From the NCBI GenBank assembly GCA_949297665.1, contig CASFTO010000089.1, positions 1-41,751 on the forward strand: a stretch of DNA of 41,751 nucleotides, given 5' to 3'. This DNA is from an uncultured Alphaproteobacteria bacterium (GTDB taxonomy: Bacteria; Pseudomonadota; Alphaproteobacteria; RF32; CAG-239). The notes below the pieces were generated by a model. The model saw only the letters and a program-made list of their open reading frames with translations, searched no databases and was not told where the DNA came from. Positions 36,127 to 41,751 of this stretch are shown here, piece after piece (position 1 is the first letter of the stretch; the number at the start of each line of letters is the position of its first letter). Made by a program: the position numbers and the translations under genes.

Positions 36127-36155
36127 TTGTCTGAATAGTATTTTTGTAGTATAAT
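36127..36155 (+). promoter_or_regulatory. Promoter of the small charged protein / first HEGTH paralogue
   Basis: TTGTCT and a perfect TATAAT separated by 17 bases, 28 bases before the ATG at 36184. Confidence 0.75.
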
Positions 36156-36183
36156 CTCCGTAATATTAAAAAAGGAGAGCAAA

Positions 36184-36654
36184 ATGGGAATACAAAAAAA
36201 AGAAATGTTCGGTAATTTCGAGGAATTTCTGGACTTCGTAAAAAAAGAAGGGAAAAACATAAAAAACTGGTCAATAGAAGAACAACAAGCCCTATGCCAA
36301 AATGTATCAGATTTGCTTGAGAAAGATGAAGATTTTAAGTCAAAATATGCAACCTGGACAAAGCAATTGGAAAAACAAGCAAAAGAACAAAAAGGGAAAA
36401 TAAGTCCGATAACACTAGATGCAAAGAGTTCTGCTGAAACGATAAGAAATCAAATAAGGTTGCAACAAATAAGAAAGCATAAAGCCGCTCAAAATATTGA
36501 GATAATAGATGGCGCTAAAAAGACAAAAGCGATTGTTATCGGAGGAACAAAGCAAGATGAGCGAGAGAACAAAACAAAATTAGAAAATATAAAGAAATCA
36601 CAAAAAGCCGCCAATATGGGCATAATCATCAAAAAGAAAAAGTATAGAATATAG
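36184..36654 (+). CDS. Uncharacterised small lysine-rich protein of the HEGTH cluster
   Basis: A 156-residue soluble protein with no signal peptide or membrane helix; I do not recognise its family. The first 50 residues (NFEEFLDFVKKEGKNIKNWS then EEQQALCQNVSDLLEKD) weakly match the N-terminal helices of the two downstream paralogues (an F..(F/W)L...W... pattern at the same position), suggesting a shared N-terminal domain. The rest is Lys/Gln-rich and probably helical, with a repeated IIDGAKKTKAIVIGG / MGIIIKKKKYRI pattern and a strongly basic C-terminus. It starts at an ATG with AAAAGGAGAG behind a strong promoter and is 26 bases upstream of the first paralogue, so the two are probably co-transcribed. 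Confidence 0.75.
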   Translation: MGIQKKEMFGNFEEFLDFVKKEGKNIKNWSIEEQQALCQNVSDLLEKDEDFKSKYATWTKQLEKQAKEQKGKISPITLDAKSSAETIRNQIRLQQIRKHKAAQNIEIIDGAKKTKAIVIGGTKQDERENKTKLENIKKSQKAANMGIIIKKKKYRI

Positions 36655-36680
36655 GAATAGGGCAAGAGGAGAACGGAGCA

Positions 36681-37949
36681 ATGAGTAAGTATAAAGACAA
36701 TCCTTGCCCCAAGATTCAACATACGGAAGATTTTAAAAAATGGCTCAAGACAATAGAAGAGCAATCAGTTCAATCATGGACGACACAAGATTGGCTAAAG
36801 ATGTATAACCAAATAGAGGATTGTATTCAAAATAGCTATTACCATAAGGGGCTAGTGTGGGAAAAGTATAATGCCAGATTCAAGAAAAATGAAATTAGCC
36901 AAGAAGAATTTGAGAAAATAAGTATAAAGATAGATAACAATCAATTTCTTCGCAATGAATTTGTAAATGAATGCGAGGAAGAATTTGTTAAACTTTACAA
37001 AAATTACCGCATGGAGTCGGAGCATTATTCTGCGATAATTCAAAAAGGCAAAGAGATAGGGAAACAATTAGCAAGCCACGGCAATATAGATTGCTCGGCG
37101 GTGGCGTTTAGTTTAAATGCGCGCAAGGATTCAATGCAAGAAATAAATAGTATAATGTTAGATAATGCTTATGATGTAGAGAAAAACGAATTTGAACAAC
37201 GATTGGCCAAAATTGAAGTTACCCATAAGCAACGAATAAGTTCAAGCGGTATCAGAGGAATAGAGATAGAAGGGGCTATATACGACAGTAGTATAAAGAC
37301 GATGACCCATGAAGGGACACACTATTATTTTCAAACAACGGCGCTATGGATGCGAGATTTATTGGCGCAAGGGGTAACAGCAAAAGCAATACCACAGGAT
37401 TTAGCCCAACTCTTAAGAATGAATGCTGTTTACTATTTAGGTTCCAAGAGTAAGAAGGCACTTTCGAATTTAGATACAGATGAGCGCTTAAGATATCAAG
37501 AGGAAGCGTTTGCCGGTTACCGCAAGCAACCTGTTGAGAAACATGCAAATTTAATGGGAACAGTAATAGAGCACACATACAGAAGTCATATCAGCCAATA
37601 TTCAGAGAGAAACAGTATAAAATTATATCCATATATAGAAGATACATTAGGAGTGCCGTACAAAACAACGCATAACGGGAAAAGCGTTACCTTTGCACAT
37701 CATAAAACGCCATATTTAGGTATAGATAAAGTTATAAAAAGTTTTAAGGATATGCCTGAAGAGGTAATAGAAGAGATGAATATTCGCGAAAATGATGAGA
37801 GTATCGTTTATGATATACCGGAAAATTGGTCAGCAAATAAGAAGATAGAAGATTTTCTCACCATAAAAGAAAAAGAATACGCCGAAACAGACACATTGCA
37901 AGAAACAGTGATGTACGCTATTCGACAACAAAAGACAAAAGGTAGATAA
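36681..37949 (+). CDS. Putative zinc metallopeptidase-like protein, HEGTH paralogue 1
   Basis: A 422-residue protein without signal peptide or membrane helix and without a recognised family. Residues 210-214 are HEGTH, a match to the zinc-binding HEXXH motif, set in MTHEGTHYYFQT, a predicted helix. The segment GYRKQPVEKHANLMG (280-293) could provide a third zinc ligand (Glu286), as in gluzincins that use a downstream P.E..A helix. Other segments shared with the next gene are QSW..DWLKMY (31-42), EEFVKLYKNYRME (100-112), IDCSA (136-140), QYSERNS (306-312), HNGKSVTF (331-338) and YDIPENWSA (377-385). Ribosome site GAGGAG before the ATG. Metal binding and peptidase activity are inference. Confidence 0.75.
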   Translation: MSKYKDNPCPKIQHTEDFKKWLKTIEEQSVQSWTTQDWLKMYNQIEDCIQNSYYHKGLVWEKYNARFKKNEISQEEFEKISIKIDNNQFLRNEFVNECEEEFVKLYKNYRMESEHYSAIIQKGKEIGKQLASHGNIDCSAVAFSLNARKDSMQEINSIMLDNAYDVEKNEFEQRLAKIEVTHKQRISSSGIRGIEIEGAIYDSSIKTMTHEGTHYYFQTTALWMRDLLAQGVTAKAIPQDLAQLLRMNAVYYLGSKSKKALSNLDTDERLRYQEEAFAGYRKQPVEKHANLMGTVIEHTYRSHISQYSERNSIKLYPYIEDTLGVPYKTTHNGKSVTFAHHKTPYLGIDKVIKSFKDMPEEVIEEMNIRENDESIVYDIPENWSANKKIEDFLTIKEKEYAETDTLQETVMYAIRQQKTKGR

Positions 37950-37971
37950 AATATTACGAGATAATAAAATA

Positions 37972-38000
37972 TTGTAAAAGATGCATTTGTGGTGTATAAT
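37972..38000 (+). promoter_or_regulatory. Promoter of HEGTH paralogue 2
   Basis: TTGTAA and a perfect TATAAT separated by 17 bases, 35 bases before the ATG at 38036. The bases before the -10 (TTTGTGGTG) resemble those in the promoter at 36127-36155 (TTTTTGTAG). Confidence 0.75.
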
Positions 38001-38035
38001 ACAAAGATATACTACAAAAAAAAGAGGAGAGATGA

Positions 38036-39295
38036 ATGAGCGAAGAAAATCAGAATCAATGTCCCAAAATATTAGCTCCAATTCAATTTAAAGATTGGAT
38101 AAAAACGCTGGACGCAAAAACTATTCAATCATGGAAGACTGAAGATTGGATGCAAATGTATGAACGAATAGAATATTGCATCCAGAATAGTGTATACTAT
38201 AAAGGAGAGATATGGAGCAAGTATAATGAAAAACTAAAGAAAAAACAAATCACTCCAGAAGAATTTCATCAGAAATGTGAAAAAATAGATAATGTACAAT
38301 TTCTACGCAAAGAATTTGTAAGTGAATGTGAAGAAGAATTTATTAAACTATATAAAAATTACCGCATGGAACCAGAGCAATATTCGTCAGCAATAAGAAA
38401 AGGTAAGAAAATAGGAGCGCAACTAGCATCGATTGGAGATATAGATTGTTCTGCGATTGCATTTAATATAAATGCGCGAATGGAGGCAATGGGAGAAATA
38501 AATATAGTAATGCTTGAAAATGCATATGATATAAACAACCCACATTATATCGAACAAGTGCTGGCAAAAACAACAGTGATAGACGAACTAAGCAGCAGTA
38601 GCGGCCTATCAGGCATAGAATTAAGTAAAAAAATATATGATAGTAGTTTAAGAACTATGACACACGAAGGGACGCACTATTATTTCCAGACAGCGGCGAT
38701 ATGGATGCTAGATTTATTAAAACAAGGAACAACAGCCAAAGATATAAGCAAAGACTTTGCTAACCTTTTAGAAAAAAACGGACAATATTATTTAACAACA
38801 AAATCCCAAAAAGATCTTTCCAAAATGGGTATGAAAGAGAAGCTGGAATATCAAGAAAAAATGTTTGAAGGATATCATAAGCAGCCTGTGGAAAAACACG
38901 CAAATTTAATGGGATACGTTATAGAACACACATATAGGGGACAAGTTAATCAATATTCCGAAAGAAACAGTACAAAATTATACTATCATATAAAAAGCAT
39001 ACTGGGAATGCCTCATAAAACTATTCATAATGGAAAGAGTGTAACTTTTGAACATCTGATATCACCACGTTTAGATATAGAAAAAGTGAGAAAATGTTTT
39101 CAAGATATGCCAACAGAAATTTTGGAAGAGATGAATATTCGAGAAAACAAGGGGCGCGTCACTTATGATATACCGGAAAATTGGTCGGCAAGTAAAAAGA
39201 TAGAAGATTTCATAAAACAAAAAGCGCAAGAAGATAAAACGGAATTAATAATATTGCAAGCATTAAACAAGCAACGACAAGAAAGTAATAAATAA
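38036..39295 (+). CDS. Putative zinc metallopeptidase-like protein, HEGTH paralogue 2
   Basis: A 419-residue paralogue of the preceding gene. The two proteins align without gaps over roughly the first 370 residues and are identical at well over half of the positions in the core. HEGTH again falls at residues 210-214 and QPVEKHANLMG at the same place (Glu286), so the putative active site is conserved although surrounding loops (for example 163-190 and 240-275) have diverged. No signal peptide or membrane helix is seen. The gene has its own promoter with a perfect -10 and a GAGGAGAG ribosome site, so it can be expressed independently of paralogue 1. A role as cytoplasmic or secreted effector-like peptidase is speculative. 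Confidence 0.75.
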   Translation: MSEENQNQCPKILAPIQFKDWIKTLDAKTIQSWKTEDWMQMYERIEYCIQNSVYYKGEIWSKYNEKLKKKQITPEEFHQKCEKIDNVQFLRKEFVSECEEEFIKLYKNYRMEPEQYSSAIRKGKKIGAQLASIGDIDCSAIAFNINARMEAMGEINIVMLENAYDINNPHYIEQVLAKTTVIDELSSSSGLSGIELSKKIYDSSLRTMTHEGTHYYFQTAAIWMLDLLKQGTTAKDISKDFANLLEKNGQYYLTTKSQKDLSKMGMKEKLEYQEKMFEGYHKQPVEKHANLMGYVIEHTYRGQVNQYSERNSTKLYYHIKSILGMPHKTIHNGKSVTFEHLISPRLDIEKVRKCFQDMPTEILEEMNIRENKGRVTYDIPENWSASKKIEDFIKQKAQEDKTELIILQALNKQRQESNK

Positions 39296-39334
39296 GAATA
39301 CAAGGTCAAATTTTAAAGTATATTTTAATTTCAA

Positions 39335-39363
39335 TTGACAAACACAAATTTCTAAAATACTCT
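39335..39363 (+). promoter_or_regulatory. Promoter of the structured leader/ncRNA
   Basis: A consensus TTGACA is followed 17 bases later by TACTCT. The predicted start near 39370 falls at the base of the first hairpin of the structured RNA. Confidence 0.55.
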
Positions 39364-39366
39364 GAT

Positions 39367-39559
39367 CTCGCACAAGATGATAACTTGTGTGAGGTTTGAA
39401 ACCCTCTTGAGTGTTGCTCTACAAAGAGAGCGTAAAAGAAGCTGCCTTTTGGTATGAAGACCGGAAGGCAGTCAATAAGGTATATTATTGTACCAAATAA
39501 ACTGCACATTTCACTCAAATGGTTTCAACTTCCGGTCGCTTTCATCAAGCGGCTTTTTT
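39367..39559 (+). ncRNA. Candidate structured RNA / riboswitch-like leader upstream of the prepilin-like gene
   Basis: About 190 bases with dense complementarity. P1: CTCGCACAAG (39367-39376) pairs with CTTGTGTGAG (39384-39393). A long-range stem has two parts: TTGAAACC (39396-39403) with GGTTTCAA (39521-39528), and TTGAGTG (39407-39413) with CACTCAA (39512-39518). It encloses three local hairpins: GCTCT/AGAGC (39416-39431), CTGCCTT/AAGGCAG (39442-39471) and CAATAA/TTATTG (39473-39490). GACCGG in the middle-hairpin loop (39459-39464) matches CCGGTC (39532-39537), a possible pseudoknot that would compete with the terminator at 39535-39559. No known RNA family was recognised. It may be a cis-acting leader or a free-standing sRNA. 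Confidence 0.6.
39535..39559 (+). terminator. Intrinsic terminator at the end of the structured leader
   Basis: GTCGCTT / AAGCGGC (7 bp with one U-G), a 5-base loop and six T's. It ends 18 bases before the prepilin-like ATG. Its 5' arm overlaps the CCGGTC that can pair with 39459-39464. Confidence 0.75.
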
Positions 39560-39567
39560 AATATTAA

Positions 39568-39572
39568 GGGAG
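39568..39572 (+). promoter_or_regulatory. Ribosome binding site fixing the prepilin start
   Basis: GGGAG five bases before the ATG at 39578. The frame is open 30 codons further upstream, but that stretch lies across the structured RNA and terminator. Confidence 0.75.
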
Positions 39573-39577
39573 TTGAC

Positions 39578-40213
39578 ATGAAAGAAAAATTAAAAAATCA
39601 GCACGGGCGTTCCATGATAGAAATGCTCGGTGTCTTAGCTATTGTTGGTACCTTATCTATGGGCGGAATAGCAGGATTTTCAACAGCAATGACTAGGTAT
39701 AAAACCATAAGAGAAATGGAAAAATACAATTTATTTTTACAAGGCATTATGGAACATAAATCACTGGTATTAAAATCAGGAGATAGTATGGGAACAACGA
39801 AATGGGAATTTTTTACCAAATCTGTGGAAAAACTTGGAATTTTACCAACAGGATGGAAAGTTTCCGGTTCGGTAATAAAAGATACGTTTGGACATCGTTT
39901 TAATTTATATACCTCAATAAATTCAACAAATAAAGGTATTGTTATGGGTTTATATTTAAATTCCCAAAAAACAGAGAAAGCTAATACCTTATTTTGCACA
40001 CAAATGTGGCGTGATTTCATTTTACCTAACCAAGAATGGATAGGAAACACATGGATAAACGGATCCGGAGGAAAATCTGGAATGTATTATGGAACGCATA
40101 CTTGTTCTAAAAATAAGCAATGTTTATCGAATGTAACCATAGCGGATATTCAAAAATTTTGCGCCAGTTGTGCTGAAGAAACTCTTTGTAATATAATCGT
40201 AACGTTCAATTAA
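39578..40213 (+). CDS. Type IV prepilin-like protein (class III signal, N-methylation motif)
   Basis: A 211-residue protein with a short basic leader (MKEKLKNQHG) and a prepilin cleavage motif. G10 is followed by RSMIEMLGVLAIVGTLSMGG, with Glu at mature position 5 and a hydrophobic alpha-1 helix, as in type IV pilins and pseudopilins. The globular part has a WEFFTKSVEKLGILP helix and several cysteines (FCTQMW, TCSKNKQC, FCASCAEETLC) suited to disulphides. No prepilin peptidase, assembly ATPase or secretin gene is in the window, so it is an orphan minor pilin or pseudopilin. Expression is probably controlled by the structured RNA upstream. A bidirectional terminator follows the stop directly. 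Confidence 0.82.
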   Translation: MKEKLKNQHGRSMIEMLGVLAIVGTLSMGGIAGFSTAMTRYKTIREMEKYNLFLQGIMEHKSLVLKSGDSMGTTKWEFFTKSVEKLGILPTGWKVSGSVIKDTFGHRFNLYTSINSTNKGIVMGLYLNSQKTEKANTLFCTQMWRDFILPNQEWIGNTWINGSGGKSGMYYGTHTCSKNKQCLSNVTIADIQKFCASCAEETLCNIIVTFN

Positions 40214-40240
40214 AAAGGGAGCCAATTGCTCCCTTTATTT
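40214..40240. terminator. Bidirectional terminator between the prepilin-like gene and ileS
   Basis: A perfect 9-bp stem AAAGGGAGC / GCTCCCTTT with a 5-base loop. T-rich flanks follow on both strands (TTTATTT on plus, TTTTTAATT on minus). It serves both convergent genes. Confidence 0.92.
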
Positions 40241-40260
40241 GAGTGATGATATAATTAAGC

Positions 40261-41751
40261 TCAAGCCGCTTTGATAACATCAAATTTAACTTCCGAACCG
40301 CCAAGTTCATCAACAGTCGGCGCAGAGAGATTTGCATTTTCGGCAATTTCCAAAGCTAAAACTTGCTCTTTAATGTAGTCGGCATATTCGGAAATAGCCG
40401 CCTTAACTGTTGTATCGCTGGAAGAGTAAGCTAATTTGATGCGATCGGAGATATCAAAATCTTTCGTTTTGCGTAGAGCTTGAATCATACGAACAAAGTC
40501 GCGAGCAATTCCCTCTTTTTCAAGATTCTCATCAATTTCCGTATCCAAGATGACAACGGCGGTATTGTCAGGCAAAGCCTGACCGCTCATGCCATCTTTA
40601 ATAACCAAGCGCAACTCATATTCTTCTGCAAACAAAGTTTGTCCGGCAATAGAAAGAGTACCATCTTCATTTTGCATCCACTCATCGGTTTTAGATTTAG
40701 CCATAATATCTTTCATATGAGCACCCAATCTTTTACCGATAAGCGGCGTTTTTAGATAGAGGAAACGCCCTGCAACGTCGGCAATATCCGATTTCAGGTA
40801 GATTTCCTTGACGTTAACTTCATCTTTCAACGCGTCCGCAAAGTCTTGAAGAGTTTCGGCATTATCACCGGCAACAGTCATTGAACGCAAAGGCAAACGG
40901 TTACGCAATTTATGTTCTTCACGGATAGCTTTTGCAACAGAAGAAATTGCTCTAACCATATCCATTTGTTCAATTAATTGAGCGTTATCGGTGATGGCAG
41001 ACAAGTCCGGCAAATCTTCCAAGTGAACAGATTCTTTTCCGGTTAATCCTTTATACACAAACTCACTCATGAATGGCATTAACGGAGCTGCAATCTTAGC
41101 CACATTAACCAAAACGGTATAAAGCGTATTGAAGGCGCTCAAATCATCACCGCTCCAGAAACGCGCACGAGAACGCCGAATGTACCAGTTATTTAAGATT
41201 TCCAAGAAGTCTTCAATTTGCGCACAAGCTCTGGCGATTTCATATTCGTTCATATCTTTGCGAACAATATCAGACAAAGCCTTTAATTTAGCTAAGATAT
41301 AGCTGTCCAAAACATCTGCGGAATGAGAAATCTCTTTAGCTTCAATTCCTTCAGCATTAGCATATAAAGTAAAGAAGTAATATGCGTTCCAGAACGGAAT
41401 AAGCGCTTTTCGTGCGGCTTTGGCGATTTCCTTTCCTTCTTTATCAACGGCAACATTACCGCCTTTAAGAACGGGAGAAGAAATCAAGAACCAACGCAAA
41501 GCATCAGAGCCGATTGTTTCCAAAATATCGTTCGGATCAGGATAATTTTTCAAACGTTTAGAAAGTTTCTGTCCGCCTTCAGCCATCAATAATCCCGTGC
41601 AAATACAGTTTTTGAAAGCAGGCTTATTATGAAGAGCGGTGGAAAGAACCGTTAATGTGTAGAACCAGCCACGCGTTTGATCAATGGCTTCAACAATAAA
41701 GTCTGCCGGGAAATGATTTTCAAACCATTCTTTATTTTCAAACGGATAATG
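40261..41751 (-). CDS. ileS: Isoleucyl-tRNA synthetase (N-terminal part outside window)
   Basis: The frame stays open to the window edge, so this is the C-terminal 496 or so residues of a roughly 1000-residue class I synthetase that charges tRNA-Ile. The open part begins HYPFENKEWFENHFPADFIV, then EAIDQTRGWFYTLTVLSTAL and CICTGLLMAEGGQKLSKRLKNYPDP, the IleRS context of the KMSKS loop, here KLSKR. The anticodon-binding domain (WYIRRSRARFW, LMPFMSEFVYKGL) and the DUF5915-type C-terminal region (VNVKEIYL) follow. No C-terminal zinc-finger cysteines appear, which together with the KxSKR form fits the eukaryote-like IleRS type found in some bacteria. Apparent start codons inside the window (41589) are internal methionines. 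Confidence 0.93.
   Translation of the reverse strand, partial: HYPFENKEWFENHFPADFIVEAIDQTRGWFYTLTVLSTALHNKPAFKNCICTGLLMAEGGQKLSKRLKNYPDPNDILETIGSDALRWFLISSPVLKGGNVAVDKEGKEIAKAARKALIPFWNAYYFFTLYANAEGIEAKEISHSADVLDSYILAKLKALSDIVRKDMNEYEIARACAQIEDFLEILNNWYIRRSRARFWSGDDLSAFNTLYTVLVNVAKIAAPLMPFMSEFVYKGLTGKESVHLEDLPDLSAITDNAQLIEQMDMVRAISSVAKAIREEHKLRNRLPLRSMTVAGDNAETLQDFADALKDEVNVKEIYLKSDIADVAGRFLYLKTPLIGKRLGAHMKDIMAKSKTDEWMQNEDGTLSIAGQTLFAEEYELRLVIKDGMSGQALPDNTAVVILDTEIDENLEKEGIARDFVRMIQALRKTKDFDISDRIKLAYSSSDTTVKAAISEYADYIKEQVLALEIAENANLSAPTVDELGGSEVKFDVIKAA

Noticed and set aside
39455..39475. CCGGAAGG resembling the SRP RNA tetraloop
   Set aside because: The flanking bases lack the symmetric and asymmetric loops of SRP helix 8 (no CAGG / AGCAG partners). 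The segment pairs better with a neighbouring hairpin arm and with 39529-39537.
39367..39559. A known c-di-GMP (GEMM) riboswitch, tmRNA, 6S or RNase P RNA
   Set aside because: None of the conserved cores I know for these families could be found; the region is better described as an unassigned structured RNA.
36184..40213. Genomic island or prophage remnant
   Set aside because: No integrase, transposase, tRNA, flanking repeats or phage genes are visible, and composition by eye resembles the neighbouring genes.

Overview
The window is AT-rich and gene-dense and comes from a Gram-negative bacterium. It encodes LptE, Lgt, an MltB-type lytic transglycosylase, an AsmA protein, MlaC and an outer-membrane beta-barrel. 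The leuS-lptE-holA gene order, the alphaproteobacterial-type YbjN protein and the GRSMIEMLGVLAIVG-type prepilin leader point to an uncultured, host- or gut-type low-GC alphaproteobacterium. That placement is an inference from gene content, not a phylogeny. I see no integrase, transposase, phage structural gene, CRISPR array, tRNA or rRNA. No gene-free stretch exceeds about 300 bases. The longest, 39296-39577, holds a candidate structured RNA.

Layout. 1-4868: the 3' end of clpX converges through a shared terminator on a minus-strand leuS-lptE-holA operon whose genes overlap. 4986-9724: minus-strand envelope genes, namely an orphan MlaC-like protein, a GT-C type membrane glycosyltransferase overlapping a UDP-galactopyranose-mutase-like flavoprotein, and a beta-barrel protein. 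9946-12258: the gapA-pgk glycolytic operon with a clear promoter, a 5' UTR hairpin and an intergenic hairpin. 12504-16001: a giant uncharacterised protein of about 1165 aa built from a duplicated module. 16195-26108: housekeeping and conserved-unknown genes, namely queA, a membrane protein with a degenerate GGDEF-like domain, lgt, a YbjN protein, DUF1294, a lipoprotein/secreted-protein pair, dtd, an SpmA-SpmB fusion, DUF3137 and a GalU-like nucleotidyltransferase. 26201-31546: a very large AsmA-family protein with a long repetitive tail. 31670-34198: a nucleoside-salvage operon (cdd-punA-deoA). 34255-36121: mltB and ruvX. 36184-39295: an uncharacterised cluster of a small charged protein and two tandem paralogues carrying an HEGTH (HEXXH) motif. 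39335-40213: a structured leader/ncRNA candidate in front of an orphan type IV prepilin-like gene. 40261-41751: the 3' part of ileS.

The two regions most likely to be undescribed are the tandem putative zinc-metallopeptidase paralogues (36184-39295) and the structured RNA with a possible pseudoknot and terminator directly upstream of the prepilin-like gene (39335-39577). The modular giant protein (12504-16001) comes next. All functional statements rest on motif recognition by eye; no database search or folding program was run.
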